Below, piece after piece: positions 8,248 to 18,005 of a DNA stretch of 64,000 nucleotides. The DNA lies in NCBI RefSeq assembly GCF_014636175.1, contig NZ_BMDW01000004.1:62001-126000 (forward strand), read 5' to 3'. The translations under genes and the position numbers were made by a program. Position 1 is the stretch's first letter. Each line of letters begins with the position of its first letter. The notes below the pieces were generated by a model that saw only the letters and a program-made list of their open reading frames with translations, had not been told where the DNA came from and searched no databases. The DNA comes from Sphingomonas psychrolutea. Lineage in GTDB: Bacteria > Pseudomonadota > Alphaproteobacteria > Sphingomonadales > Sphingomonadaceae.

Positions 8248-9348
8248 TCAATACCGCCCCCACACGAAGCGCGACGACAGCGCGTAATTCCACACCGCCG
8301 CCACCACGATCCCGGCCAGCGCCGACAGCGCCCAGGCGCCGTGCTGCACCTCAAACAGGAACGCCGCCACGCCGACATTCGCCGCCGCCCCGACCGCGCA
8401 GACGAGGCAGAACGACACCCATCCGTCGAACAGCCCCCGCGCGCCCTTCAACCGCCGCTCGCGATAGGTCAGCGCATTGTTGAGGAAGAAATTGAACGTC
8501 ATCGCGACCAATGTCGCGACGATCGTCGCCGCGACAAACTCCAGCCCGCTCTCGCGGAACAGCGCCCACAGCACCGCCAGATGCACCACCGCGCCGATCG
8601 CCCCGATCGCGGAGAACATCACGAAACGCACCGGCACGATCCGCCCGAACATCCGGTCGTACAGCGCGATCAGGAATTCCATCGCCACGACATAATCGAG
8701 CTTGCTCTCGCCCTCGGTCCGCAGCCGGAACGTGTAGGGCAGTTCGAGAAACTTCAGCGGGCGCGGACTCGCGGTCATGATGTCGAGCAGGATCTTGAAG
8801 CCGATCGCCGACAGCGAGGGGATCATCGCGCGTACGATCGCGCTGCGGATCATGAAAAACCCGCTCATCGGGTCGTTAAGATCGGCTTTCAGCACCCGCC
8901 GTGAAATCCTTGTGGCTAAAGCGGATTTCGCCACACGATCATGGTCCCACTCCCCCGTCCCGCCGCCCGCGACGAAGCGCGAGCCGATCACCACGTCGAG
9001 CGTGGCATCAGCCTGCAACGCATTGAGCATCGCGGGCAGGATCGTCTCGTCATGCTGCAAATCGCCGTCGATCACCGCGACGACCGGCGCCGCCGTCGCG
9101 CACATGCCCTCGATACAGGCCGAAGACAGCCCGCGCCGCCCGATCCGCTGGATCACGCGCACGCGCCGGTCGGTCAGCGCGATGTCGCGCGCGGCCTGCG
9201 CGGTGCCATCGGGGCTGTCGTCATCGACGAAGATCGCTTCCCACCCGCGCCCGCCCAGTGCCGCGTCGAGCTTCGCGATCAACAGCGGCACATTGCGCAA
9301 CTCATTGAAGGTCGGAATGACGACGGCAAGTTCGAGAGTCTCACTCAT
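8248..9348 (-). CDS. GT2 polyprenyl-phosphate glycosyltransferase fused to GtrA membrane domain
   Basis: A 366-residue fusion. Residues 1 to about 230 form a dolichol-phosphate-mannose-synthase-like GT2 domain ([38 protein letters not shown], the last containing the DxD-type metal site). Residues about 240-360 form a four-helix GtrA domain ([20 protein letters not shown], then [15 protein letters not shown]), thought to help flip or anchor the lipid-linked sugar. ATG 9348 overlaps the leuB stop (ATGA). It probably makes polyprenyl-phosphate-mannose or -glucose for a GT-C enzyme such as the one at 6616. Confidence 0.92.
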   Translation of the reverse strand: MSETLELAVVIPTFNELRNVPLLIAKLDAALGGRGWEAIFVDDDSPDGTAQAARDIALTDRRVRVIQRIGRRGLSSACIEGMCATAAPVVAVIDGDLQHDETILPAMLNALQADATLDVVIGSRFVAGGGTGEWDHDRVAKSALATRISRRVLKADLNDPMSGFFMIRSAIVRAMIPSLSAIGFKILLDIMTASPRPLKFLELPYTFRLRTEGESKLDYVVAMEFLIALYDRMFGRIVPVRFVMFSAIGAIGAVVHLAVLWALFRESGLEFVAATIVATLVAMTFNFFLNNALTYRERRLKGARGLFDGWVSFCLVCAVGAAANVGVAAFLFEVQHGAWALSALAGIVVAAVWNYALSSRFVWGRY

Positions 9349-10397
9349 GCAAGCGCGGCCAGCACCGCATCGCCCATCGCCGCGGTCGACAGTGTGCCGC
9401 CCAGATCGGGCGTGCGCGCGCCGCCACCGATCGCGGCAATCACCGCCGCTTCGATCCGCAATGCCGAGGCGTCGTCTGCCAGCGAATGCCGCAGCAGCAG
9501 CGCCGCCGACAGAATCGCCGCGCACGGATTGGCCTTGCCTTGTCCCGCAATATCCGGCGCGGAACCGTGGATCGGCTCGTACAGTCCGCACGTCCCCTGC
9601 CACTGGTTGAGCGACGCCGACGGGAGCATCCCGATCGACCCGACGCACATGCTCGCTTGATCCGACAGGATGTCGCCGAACAGATTGCCCGTCACGATCA
9701 CGTCGAACGCACCGGGATTGCGCACCAGCTGCATCGCCGCATTGTCGACATACATGTGGGTCAGTTTGACCTCGGGGTAATCGAGCGCGATTTCGTTGAC
9801 CACCTCGCGCCACAGTTGCGAAGTCTCAAGGACGTTGGCCTTGTCGACCGACGTAATGATGCGCTTGCGCCGCTGCGCCATTTCGAAGCCGACACGCGCG
9901 ATCCGCGCCACCTCGACCTCGTCATAGCGCATCATGTCATGGCCTTCGCGCAAGCCCTTATTGGTGATGCCGCGGCCCTTGTCGCCGAAATAGACGTCGC
10001 CGGTCAGCTCGCGCACGATCACCATGTCGATCGCGCGCGCAATTTCGGGCCGCATCGCAGACGCATCCTCGAGGCCCGGAAAGAGCTTGGCCGGGCGCAG
10101 ATTGGCGAACAGGCCGAGGCTTTTGCGCAAGCCCAAGATCGCTTGTTCGGGCCGCAGCGCGCGTTCCAGCCCGTCCATTTCGGGATCGCCGACCGCGCCG
10201 AACAGGATCGCATCGGCGCGCTTGGCCAGCGCCAGCGTTTCGGGCGGCAGCGGATGGCTGGTCGCGCGGTAAGCGGTGCCACCGATCAGCGCGGTTTCGA
10301 AGGTATGGCCAAGGTCGAGCGCTTCGAGCACGCGCCGCGCCTCGCGCGTCACTTCCGGTCCGATGCCGTCACCAGCGAGAATTGCAATTAGTGCCAA
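9345..10397 (-). CDS. leuB: 3-isopropylmalate dehydrogenase
   Basis: Third step of leucine biosynthesis: NAD-dependent oxidative decarboxylation of 3-isopropylmalate. At 350 residues it is the normal length, with GDGIGPEV near the N-terminus, the substrate-binding [15 protein letters not shown], the catalytic region [22 protein letters not shown], the metal-binding aspartates in [13 protein letters not shown], and the NAD-binding [18 protein letters not shown]. It is followed, with overlap, by the GT2-GtrA gene. Confidence 0.97.
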   Translation of the reverse strand: MALIAILAGDGIGPEVTREARRVLEALDLGHTFETALIGGTAYRATSHPLPPETLALAKRADAILFGAVGDPEMDGLERALRPEQAILGLRKSLGLFANLRPAKLFPGLEDASAMRPEIARAIDMVIVRELTGDVYFGDKGRGITNKGLREGHDMMRYDEVEVARIARVGFEMAQRRKRIITSVDKANVLETSQLWREVVNEIALDYPEVKLTHMYVDNAAMQLVRNPGAFDVIVTGNLFGDILSDQASMCVGSIGMLPSASLNQWQGTCGLYEPIHGSAPDIAGQGKANPCAAILSAALLLRHSLADDASALRIEAAVIAAIGGGARTPDLGGTLSTAAMGDAVLAALA

Positions 10398-10441
10398 GGT
10401 CTGTTCCCCTCAATCCTTGGCACATGCCGAGACGCGGCGCT

Positions 10442-11068
10442 TCACGCAACCGCCCTTTTCAGCCGATCGACCAGCCGCGCGCGCGCATCGAGCGTGACGG
10501 CACGGCGCTCGACCAGGATTTGCGCGGCCAGCGCCTCGCCCGTAATCGCCAGCGCCTCCAGGATTTCCGGCCATTCCGGCGCGACCCCGCTCGCCAGCGC
10601 AAGTGGCAACGTCTCGCGCTCCAGCCCATATCCAAGTTCCGCCAGCACCAGCAATTCGTAGCGCGCCAGCGCCAGCGCCCACCCGCGCGCGGCGGGGGCT
10701 GCTTCGATCGCGGTGATCGTGCCGTCGAGCGCAGCGTAGAGCCGCGGATAGGGCTGCGCCTCGGGCAGGGCGGCGGCGGTCAGCGTCGTCACCCAATCGA
10801 GCGCAAGCGCGGGCAGCGGCTCGGCATAAAGCGGCGCACGGCTGATGACGAGTTCGACGCTCAAACTGGCGAGCTGCTCATCGGTGCGCGCGCGCCATTC
10901 GCCGATCACGCGGTTGGCGGGTTGCAGGATCGGCCGAATCCGGCGCGACCGCCCGCCCCGGACATAACCCGCCTGAAGCCCGTGCTCGGCAGTCAGGGCG
11001 CGCACGATCGCACCATGCTCGCCATGATGGCGGATCGCAAGGATCAGGGCTTCGGCGCGCAGATGCAT
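10442..11068 (-). CDS. recO: DNA repair protein RecO
   Basis: Recombination mediator that loads RecA on SSB-coated gaps with RecR. The N-terminal OB-fold is recognisable (EALILAIRHHGEHGAIVRAL, then HGLQAGYVRGGRSRR), followed by the helical domain. At 208 residues it is shorter than the roughly 240 of many RecO proteins, and it lacks the C-terminal zinc-binding cysteines that some RecO proteins carry. The start is the first ATG consistent with the OB-fold; an upstream in-frame extension overlaps the next gene and is unlikely. Confidence 0.88.
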   Translation of the reverse strand: MHLRAEALILAIRHHGEHGAIVRALTAEHGLQAGYVRGGRSRRIRPILQPANRVIGEWRARTDEQLASLSVELVISRAPLYAEPLPALALDWVTTLTAAALPEAQPYPRLYAALDGTITAIEAAPAARGWALALARYELLVLAELGYGLERETLPLALASGVAPEWPEILEALAITGEALAAQILVERRAVTLDARARLVDRLKRAVA

Positions 11069-11105
11069 CTGTGCCCCATAGCCGGGACCAGGCACATTTA
11101 GGAAA

Positions 11106-12041
11106 TCAGCGCCGCAGCGTCTTCGCCAGCCCGGCCAGCCCCAACCGCGCGACCGTGCGCTTGCCCCACGCCGCACTCCGGTCGAACGCGCCCAACGCGG
11201 CCAGCGTCGCGCGATTCGCCAGCGAAGCGCGCAGCAGCAGCAAATCGAGGCATTCCGCCCCGTGCGTGGCAAAGCTACGCTTGTGCTGGCCGTCGCCTTC
11301 GGTGAAATCGAACCAGCGCAGGCCCGGTTCGGCATACAAGTCGCGCATCGCCTCCAGCATCAGCACGCCACCGGGCGACAGATCGTTGAACGCCGGATCG
11401 TGCCCGACATGGTCGTACCGGACCGTGCCATTCTCGATCGGGCAATAGAGATAGGCCGCCGGCTCCCCGCTGACATACAGCAACCATGCGCGCACCGCGC
11501 CCGCCGCCGCCAGCGCATACATGCTGGCCAGAAACGCCGGATCGTCGGGCAAGCCGCCGCCGAGCAACCGTTCCTGATAGGTGCGCAGCGAAATCCGGCG
11601 CGCAGCGTCGTGGAAGATGTTCAGCTCTTCAGGGGTGCGGAACCGCCGCACGTCGAGCACACCGCCCGACACCTCCATCACGCGCTTAGCCTTGCGTTTC
11701 ATGCCCGAGCGCGTGTTGCCCGAGAGCGCCGCCTGATAGCCGTCGAAACCGATCGTCAGATCCGCATAATGCCGCGTGTAGCCTTGCCGGACATGCGCGA
11801 TCATCCCGCTGCCCGCCGCTGCCATCGCACTGCCCAAGGCCAGCGGCAGCGACGTGATCGCATAGCCATGCGCCGACCGCGCGAGCGGTGGCAGCGTCGG
11901 CAGCCGACCGTCCAGAACCATGTCGAGCGACAGCGGCACGCGTACCAATTGGCGCTGCACCGCCGCGATCGTCCGCGCGCCAATCTGGAAACGCAGCGGC
12001 AGCGGCTCGGCGTCTCGGGTAAGGACGATCGGCGCGGACAT
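11106..12041 (-). CDS. GNAT/CelD-like acyltransferase
   Basis: A 311-residue protein with the fold of the FemAB/CelD (BioF2-like) acetyltransferase group: a divergent N-terminal domain, then FDGYQAALSGNTRSGMKRKAK and the acyl-CoA-binding half LLYVSGEPAAYLYCPIENGT with RWFDFTEGDGQHKRSF near the C-terminus. Members act in polysaccharide or cell-envelope acylation and peptidyl transfer; the substrate here is unknown. It lies 37 bp upstream of recO on the same strand. Confidence 0.75.
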   Translation of the reverse strand: MSAPIVLTRDAEPLPLRFQIGARTIAAVQRQLVRVPLSLDMVLDGRLPTLPPLARSAHGYAITSLPLALGSAMAAAGSGMIAHVRQGYTRHYADLTIGFDGYQAALSGNTRSGMKRKAKRVMEVSGGVLDVRRFRTPEELNIFHDAARRISLRTYQERLLGGGLPDDPAFLASMYALAAAGAVRAWLLYVSGEPAAYLYCPIENGTVRYDHVGHDPAFNDLSPGGVLMLEAMRDLYAEPGLRWFDFTEGDGQHKRSFATHGAECLDLLLLRASLANRATLAALGAFDRSAAWGKRTVARLGLAGLAKTLRR

Positions 12042-12088
12042 CCCTCGGGACCTATCGTGCGGGCGTGAAGAAAGCGCTAAGCCGCGGC

Positions 12089-13492
12089 TCAGTCGCCCGT
12101 CAGGATGCGGTCCACCAATTGCTTCACCGTCGGCACGAAGCCGTTCGAATAAAACGGATCACGCTTGAACTGATACGCGCCGTGCCCGGCGAACATCAAA
12201 TTCTGCTCGATCTCGCCGCCATGCGCGATGTCCTGCAGCGTCTTCTGGATGCAGAAACTGCGCGGATCGGCCAGGCGTCCGGTCGAATTGGTTTCGGTGT
12301 CCGACCAGCTCGAAAAGGCGCATTGGCTCAGGCACCCCATACACTCCGCCTGATCCTTGCGGATCACGATCTTATCCGCAGGCGTTACGAACACCAGCGT
12401 GTTGTCGGGCGTTTTCAGCGCATCGGTAAAGCCCGCGCCATACCATTGCCGCGCGCGCATCAAATCGCCGAGTGTCACCCAGAAATTCTTGCCCTTCACC
12501 CCGACATCGAGCTGATACGTGTGATCGCCCGCGCTTTGCGTCGAAAACGCGATCTGCCGTTCCGAGCGCGACTGCAAATGCCGCAGGAACGGGTTGAGCA
12601 CCGCGCTCGAATAAAAACCGGTCGGGGAAAAGCGGTGCAGCAGCACTTCGCCTTCCTCGATATTGGTGAGCTTCGCCTTCCAGCCTTCGGGAATCGGGCT
12701 TTCCTGCGTCAACAGCGGTCGCGTACCGAATTGAAAGGCAATGGTGCCGAGTTCGGGATTGTCGATCCAGTCCGACCAATCGCGCAAATACCACACGCCG
12801 CCCGCCATCACGATCGGCACCGAGTCCGAAATCCCGCCTTCGCGCATCGTCTCGCGCAGCGCCTTCACGCGCGGATAGGGGTCCTGCGGCACGAGCGGGT
12901 CTTCGGCGTTGGACAGCCCGTTATGCCCGCCGGCCAGCCACGGATCCTCATACACCACCGCCGACAGCCATTCCGACGCCTTGGAATACGCCCGCTTCCA
13001 CAACGCACGGAAGGCGCGCCCCGAACTGACGATCGGGAGATAGCTGACTTCATACGATGCGGTGATTTCGGACAGCTTGTACGGCATCCCCGCGCCGCAG
13101 GTGACGCCGGAGACGAGCCCGCGCGTACGTTCCAGCACGCCGTGCAAAATGCGCTGCGCCCCGCCCATTTCCCACAGCACGTTGATGTTGATCGCACCCT
13201 TGCCACCGGCAATGTCGAACGCGCGGCGGACCTGCTGCACCGCGCCCTCGATCGCATATTCGATCAGCTCTTCATGCCGCTCGCGCCGCGTCAGCGCCTT
13301 GTAGACTTGTGGGATGATCTTGCCGTCGGGGTCGTAGCTATCGGCATTGACCGCCGAAACGGTGCCGATTCCGCCCGCCGCGGCCCATGCCCCCGCGCTT
13401 GCGTGGTTGGTCGCGGCGACTCCCTTGCCGCCCTCGACGATCGGCCAAACCTCACGGCCGCCATAAACGATGGGCTTCAGACCTTTGAACAA
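12089..13492 (-). CDS. Nitronate monooxygenase family FMN protein
   Basis: A 467-residue TIM-barrel flavoprotein of the 2-nitropropane dioxygenase group. The glycine-rich substrate/FMN region SGVTCGAGMPYKL, the phosphate-binding PIVMAGGVWYLRDWSDW, and TIAFQFGTRPLLT support this. It is longer than simple nitronate monooxygenases (about 320-370 residues) because of a C-terminal extension with the cysteine cluster AECMGCLSQC and a further Cys about 40 residues on, which could bind metal or Fe-S. Physiological substrate unknown. It stands alone on the minus strand. Confidence 0.85.
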   Translation of the reverse strand: MFKGLKPIVYGGREVWPIVEGGKGVAATNHASAGAWAAAGGIGTVSAVNADSYDPDGKIIPQVYKALTRRERHEELIEYAIEGAVQQVRRAFDIAGGKGAININVLWEMGGAQRILHGVLERTRGLVSGVTCGAGMPYKLSEITASYEVSYLPIVSSGRAFRALWKRAYSKASEWLSAVVYEDPWLAGGHNGLSNAEDPLVPQDPYPRVKALRETMREGGISDSVPIVMAGGVWYLRDWSDWIDNPELGTIAFQFGTRPLLTQESPIPEGWKAKLTNIEEGEVLLHRFSPTGFYSSAVLNPFLRHLQSRSERQIAFSTQSAGDHTYQLDVGVKGKNFWVTLGDLMRARQWYGAGFTDALKTPDNTLVFVTPADKIVIRKDQAECMGCLSQCAFSSWSDTETNSTGRLADPRSFCIQKTLQDIAHGGEIEQNLMFAGHGAYQFKRDPFYSNGFVPTVKQLVDRILTGD

Positions 13493-13560
13493 CGCGACAG
13501 ACCTCCGAGGAACAAGTACGCTTGATATAGGCTTTGGATGCGTCCCGCCGCAAATCGCAT

Positions 13561-14700
13561 TTAGGAAAACGCATCCGGTCGCCCGATGACGCCGCCATAG
13601 AGCGCGGCATAACGCGCAATCATGGTTGCTTCGTCATACTCGGCGACCGCCTTGGCACGGTTCTTCTCGCCAAGCCAGGAACGCCCCTCCTTGGGCGATT
13701 TGGCCAGCGCCTCAAGCGCGTCGCGCAGCAGCACTTCCTGCGTGCGATCCTCGATATAGGCGCGGTTTTCGGGCACCACCATCCGCAGCACGTCGCCAAC
13801 GGGCGTCGAGACGATCGGCAGCCCCGCCGCCATCGCCTCGATCACGCAAATCGGGAATTGCTCGCTCTTCGAGGACAACGCCAGCATGTCGAACAGCCCG
13901 ATATACGCGTGCGGGTTGGGAAGGAAGCCGGGCATCACCAGCTGATCCCCCATCCCCATGCGCTCGGCCGTGTCGAGGATCGCTTGCCGCTCGGGTCCCT
14001 CGCCGACGATCACCAGCCGAACGCGCGTCGACATGCCGCCGACGGCGCGCACCAGCATCGGCAAATCCTTGACCTCGCGCAAGCCCGCCAGCGTCCCGAT
14101 CACGACCTCGCCCGGCTTGCGCTTGAACCCCGGAATGGCGTTGAACTTGGGCTTTTTGGCATACAGCGCGGTGTCGATGCCGTTGGCGATGCGGTGGACG
14201 CGCGCGCGCGGCTGCTTCCAAATGGTGAGCGCGATGTCTTCCAGCGTTTCCGATGGCACCACCAACGCCGCCGCCTTGGTCAGCGCCAAGCGGCGGTAGA
14301 TATTGCGCTGCGGCTTCAGCCACTTGGCCTCATCCGCATTGAACCCGTCTTCGTGGTGGATCAGCGGCGGCACGCCTTTGGACGCAACGCGCCGCGCCAT
14401 CGCCCCGTCGATCGCCCCCCAATTATACGTCAGCACCAGATCGAAGCGGCGCATATAGGCGGCAATCGCCTCATAGCGCGTGACCGAAGGGTTACCGGTC
14501 AGCGGCGGCGCGTTCTGCGCGATCTCGTAATCGATCCCCGTCGCGATGGCATCCCTGGCGCCATATTGCCCTTCCATCCCCGACACGATCGTGTGCCGCG
14601 CCCGATCGCCAAAGACGTTCATCAGGCGCACCGCGCGCGCTTCCTTGCCCCCGAGCGAGAAGCTGGAATGGAGGTGCAGGATGTTGACGGGGCGCGGCAT
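13561..14700 (-). CDS. GT4-family glycosyltransferase
   Basis: A 379-residue GT-B enzyme. The N-terminal Rossmann half begins NILHLHSSFSLGGKEARAVR with the glycine loop. The C-terminal half carries the GT1/GT4 nucleotide-sugar signature SKSEQFPICVIEAMAAGLPIVSTPVGD with the E-x7-E glutamates. No signal peptide or membrane segment, so it is cytosolic or peripheral. The acceptor is unknown; glycolipid or exopolysaccharide assembly is plausible. No other sugar genes lie beside it. Confidence 0.9.
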   Translation of the reverse strand: MPRPVNILHLHSSFSLGGKEARAVRLMNVFGDRARHTIVSGMEGQYGARDAIATGIDYEIAQNAPPLTGNPSVTRYEAIAAYMRRFDLVLTYNWGAIDGAMARRVASKGVPPLIHHEDGFNADEAKWLKPQRNIYRRLALTKAAALVVPSETLEDIALTIWKQPRARVHRIANGIDTALYAKKPKFNAIPGFKRKPGEVVIGTLAGLREVKDLPMLVRAVGGMSTRVRLVIVGEGPERQAILDTAERMGMGDQLVMPGFLPNPHAYIGLFDMLALSSKSEQFPICVIEAMAAGLPIVSTPVGDVLRMVVPENRAYIEDRTQEVLLRDALEALAKSPKEGRSWLGEKNRAKAVAEYDEATMIARYAALYGGVIGRPDAFS

Positions 14701-14919
14701 TGTCGGGCCGGTTACCCGGAAATACGCCGCACGTCATCTCCTCTTGAAAGTCGATCGGGCACGCAATATGTCTGTGTTGCGGACCGGGCCCCTCTGGCGA
14801 GGGCTGAAAAGCCCACGTGATGTCGGACCGCATCGAGCTAGCTCGGTGCAAGGACGGCCCTTTTGCCACCTCCCCAGCCAAGCAGCCCGATCGATCGACC
14901 CATCGACCAGGAGCCTGTT

Positions 14920-15096
14920 ATGACCCGACTTATCGACCGCCTGATTACACTTCACCGTGCGATCAACGATGCCGTGCAGCGCGAGCGCCGCCATCTTATA
15001 CCCGACCCGATCCGCATCAGCGCGCTGAAAAAGCGTCGGCTGGCGATCAAGGACCGCATTCACCGCGCACTCGTGCGCGGAATCGTAACCGCTTAA
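14920..15096 (+). CDS. YdcH-like (DUF465) small protein
   Basis: A 58-residue basic helical protein, MTRLIDRLITLHRAINDAVQ and so on. The C-terminal half ISALKKRRLAIKDRIHRAL matches the conserved L-KK-L-KD core of the YdcH/DUF465 family, whose function is unknown. CAGGAG seven bases before the ATG sets the start. It sits 14 bp upstream of the interrupted Bax-inhibitor gene and is probably cotranscribed with it. The 219 bp before it (14701-14919) hold no gene I can support. Confidence 0.75.
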   Translation: MTRLIDRLITLHRAINDAVQRERRHLIPDPIRISALKKRRLAIKDRIHRALVRGIVTA

Positions 15097-15110
15097 CGAG
15101 GAACCACCCC

Positions 15111-15818
15111 GTGCAACCCAATGTTTATCGCACAACCCAAAGCACCGTCGCCGCGCGCGACGAGGGCTTACGCAAATATATGCTCGGCATTTATCGCAAC
15201 ATGGGGATCGGCCTGGCCATCACCGGCGCTGTCGCGCTGGGCGTGGCGTCGACCCCGGCGCTGGTTTCGCTCATCTTCGGCACGCCACTGAAATGGGTCG
15301 CGATGTTCGCGCCGCTCGCCTTCGTGATGTTCTTCTCGTTCCGGATCGACCGGATGACAACCGCGACCGCGCGCACCGCTTTCTTCGCCTTCGCCGCGGT
15401 GATGGGCGTATCGATGGCGAGCATTTTCCTGGTCTTCACCGGCTAAAGCATTGCCCAGGCGTTCTTTACCGCCGCGATCCTGTTCGCGGGCATGAGCCTG
15501 TGGGGCTATACCACCGGGCGCGACCTGTCGAAAATGTCGACCTTCCTGATGGTCGGCTTGATCGGCGTGGTCGGCGCGAGTTTGGTCAACGTGTTTCTCG
15601 GATCGTCGCTGCTGCAGATCCTGATCTCGGTCGTCGGCGTGGTCGTGTTCACCGGCCTGACCGCATGGGACACGCAGCGGCTGAAGAGTGAATATTTCGC
15701 GTATGCCGGCACGCAGGCGGCGGAAAAGCTCGCAATCATGGGGGCGCTCTCGTTGTATCTCAACTTGATCAACCTGTTCCAGCTGCTGCTTGGGCTGATG
15801 GGGCAGCGCGAGCAGTAA
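15111..15818 (+). pseudogene. Bax inhibitor-1/YccA family membrane protein, interrupted by an in-frame TAA
   Basis: Reading from GTG 15111 (GAGGA upstream) gives a normal seven-helix BI-1 protein in one frame throughout, except for a TAA at 15444-15446, codon 112 of 235. The family continues unbroken on both sides: MASIFLVFTG before, then SIAQAFFTAAILFAGMSLWG after, including the C-terminal TAWDTQRLKSEY. No indel is involved. A single C-to-A change from TCA would explain it. It could be a true nonsense mutation, a sequencing error or, less likely, readthrough. An internal ATG at 15492 lacks a ribosome binding site. Confidence 0.85.
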
Positions 15819-15840
15819 CGGGCCCCGCTGGTGTCTTACT

Positions 15841-15862
15841 CCCCTCCCGCTTGCGGGAGGGG
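15841..15862. repeat. 22-bp palindromic repeat unit
   Basis: Single exact copy of the palindrome that occurs twice at 4832-4853 and 4907-4928. It lies between the convergent Bax-inhibitor gene and the GH130 gene, where a stable hairpin could end transcription from either side. Confidence 0.85.
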
Positions 15863-15865
15863 AAA

Positions 15866-16981
15866 CTACCCAAACACCCCCTTCGCCACCCACGTCACCC
15901 GGCACGCCAGATCTGCCTCGCCGCTGGCCACGATATAGTGATCCCCCGCATCGACGATCCCCGTCGTGAACACGACATTGTCGAGATATATCAGTTCCTT
16001 GATCGGATCGGTCAGCGCCGTATTCGCCTCGATCAGCGGCGCGTCCGACGTGCGCAGCACCACGCTCGGATCATCGCGGTCGAGGATCGACCAATAGGTT
16101 CGGTAAATGCCGACCACGCCCGCCGGCTCCACCCCGTGCCACAGCGACAGCCACCCATCGGGCGTCAGGATCGGCGGCGCTCCACCCCCCATCCGCGCGG
16201 TCGCCATCGTCGCGGCATGCGGGCGGATGCCGGGCCTGTCATAGGGTTTCCAGTGCAGCGCATCGGGCGAGGAAGCGAGGTTAATCGACGGCCCGCTGCG
16301 CCACTCGCTCCCCGGCGGATAGGCGAAATACAGATCGCCGAGCGGCCGCGTCTGCGCGAAATACTTCCCGCCGACCAACCCCTCGAAAATCAGCATGTCC
16401 TTATTCTGATGATCGAGCACGATCCCCTCGAGCGTCCAGTCGAGCGCATTGTCCGAGGTGTAGAGCGTGGTCGAATGCCGCTCGGGGCTGACCGAGCAAG
16501 TCGTCATCAGATAGCGGTCACCCACCTTGCTGATCCGCGCATCCTCGACGCCGTAACATTGGTAGGAGGCGCGCGGCGCAATCGCCTTGTCGTAATGGAC
16601 CTGCTCGACCTTGGTGCCCGCGGCGTTGAGTTCGACCGGCAGCAGCCACGACAGCGAGGTCAGCGCCATGATCTTCCACCCGGCCGCGCGCATCATGAAT
16701 TTGCGCGGATCGGCGGTGTCGACGAAATCGAGCGGCCACGCGTCGAGGCAATAGCCGCCATCAAACCAGCGAATCGCATGGATATGCTGGTCATGGATCG
16801 GCGTGCGCAGCGCCTCCGCCACGCGCACCATCATCAGCAAATTCCCATTCGCCAGCCGCGTCAGGCCCGGATTAAACGCGCCGAGCACATAGGTTTCGGC
16901 ATCGACCTTCCCGGCGAGCGGCGACTGGGCGAGGTCGATATCGCCGGGGGTGAAGATCAGCGCATCGTGCGAAAAGGTCAT
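15866..16981 (-). CDS. GH130-family glycoside phosphorylase
   Basis: A 371-residue five-bladed beta-propeller enzyme of the beta-mannoside phosphorylase family. Recognisable features are FNPGLTRLANGNLLMMVRV at the first blade, the catalytic-site motif YGVEDARI, GGGAPPILTPDGWLSLWHG and the C-terminal LDNVVFTTGIVD. GH130 enzymes cleave beta-1,2- or beta-1,4-mannosides with phosphate; this member's substrate cannot be fixed. The start is MTFSHDAL because AAGGAA precedes that ATG by about 8 bases; longer in-frame reading upstream lacks a site. Confidence 0.85.
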   Translation of the reverse strand: MTFSHDALIFTPGDIDLAQSPLAGKVDAETYVLGAFNPGLTRLANGNLLMMVRVAEALRTPIHDQHIHAIRWFDGGYCLDAWPLDFVDTADPRKFMMRAAGWKIMALTSLSWLLPVELNAAGTKVEQVHYDKAIAPRASYQCYGVEDARISKVGDRYLMTTCSVSPERHSTTLYTSDNALDWTLEGIVLDHQNKDMLIFEGLVGGKYFAQTRPLGDLYFAYPPGSEWRSGPSINLASSPDALHWKPYDRPGIRPHAATMATARMGGGAPPILTPDGWLSLWHGVEPAGVVGIYRTYWSILDRDDPSVVLRTSDAPLIEANTALTDPIKELIYLDNVVFTTGIVDAGDHYIVASGEADLACRVTWVAKGVFG

Positions 16982-17083
16982 GCGTGATTTCCTTGGGATA
17001 CGGTGGCGTATGCGCCTTAACCGATGCAGGGTGACGCGAGTGCACCCTGTCATCGAAAACCGCTTCCGCGGCGGCATGATTCG

Positions 17084-17944
17084 CTAAATCGCCACCCGCG
17101 CGAGCAAGCGGTCTATCCCGGCGATCGCCTCTGGTTCGCTCAAGGTCGGCGTATGGCCGACATCGGCGATCGTGACCACTTCGCCAGCATCAAGCGTCTC
17201 CGCCATCCGCGCCGCCGTCGCCGCCGACAGCACATCGGACCTGTCGCCCCGCACGATCAGCGTCGGCACGGCCTTCAACACATCGAGCGCGCGCCACATG
17301 TCTGGACCCGCTTCATTGCCGGGGACGCGGAACGGCTCGGCGATCTTCATGTCGTAATCGAGCACGATCCGCCCCGCACTGTTGAGCCGGTACAGCCGCT
17401 TCGCCATCGCCAGCCAATCTTCCAGCGCAAAACCCGGATAGACATCGCCATTCGCTTCGGCGACCGCGCGCGCGGCGTGGATCCAGGTCGGCCAGGTGTT
17501 CGACCGCCCGACATAGCTGCGGATCCGCGACAGCCCCTGCGGCATGATATCGGGTCCGACATCGTTGAGCAGCACGCCCGCCAGCCGCGCATGCCCCGTC
17601 CCCGCAAGCAGCATCGACACGATCCCGCCAAGCGAGCTGCCAAAGGCGATGTAGCGGTCCACGCCAAGCTCGCCGAGCAACCCCTCGACATCCTGCACAT
17701 AGGTGAGCGGGACATAGGTCATCGGATCCTTGGCATAGCCGCTGTCGCCGCGCCCGCGCAGGTCGACCGCGATCACGCGCCAGTCGGGCGACAGTCGCCG
17801 CGCGACCTCGTCGAATTCGCGCGCATTGCGCGTCAGCCCGGGCAGACAGACGATCGGCGGCTTGGCCGAATCGCCCGGATAATTGCGATAATGCAGCCGA
17901 ATCCCATCATTCGACCACCAATATCGATTTTCATAAGGCGACAT
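17084..17944 (-). CDS. Alpha/beta-hydrolase fold protein
   Basis: A 286-residue hydrolase with the oxyanion region VCLPGLTRNAREF, the beta-strand VIAVDLRGRGDSGY, the nucleophile elbow GSSLGG (serine), the acid strand VPTLIVRGDRSD and the histidine in VGHTPTLSEPEA. The catalytic triad is complete. No signal peptide. Substrate unknown; similar proteins are esterases or lactonases. The start is MSPYENRYW, which leaves a 61-bp divergent promoter region shared with selO. Confidence 0.88.
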   Translation of the reverse strand: MSPYENRYWWSNDGIRLHYRNYPGDSAKPPIVCLPGLTRNAREFDEVARRLSPDWRVIAVDLRGRGDSGYAKDPMTYVPLTYVQDVEGLLGELGVDRYIAFGSSLGGIVSMLLAGTGHARLAGVLLNDVGPDIMPQGLSRIRSYVGRSNTWPTWIHAARAVAEANGDVYPGFALEDWLAMAKRLYRLNSAGRIVLDYDMKIAEPFRVPGNEAGPDMWRALDVLKAVPTLIVRGDRSDVLSAATAARMAETLDAGEVVTIADVGHTPTLSEPEAIAGIDRLLARVAI

Positions 17945-18005
17945 GGATCGGTCCCTGTTTGGGCTTGGGGTTGCGTCCCGCGGGTGCGCGCCTCCATATC
18001 CACGC

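Noticed and set aside
15492..15818. Separate short membrane protein starting at the internal ATG
   Set aside because: No ribosome binding site, and the sequence is simply the C-terminal half of the Bax inhibitor-1 protein in the same frame as the upstream half.
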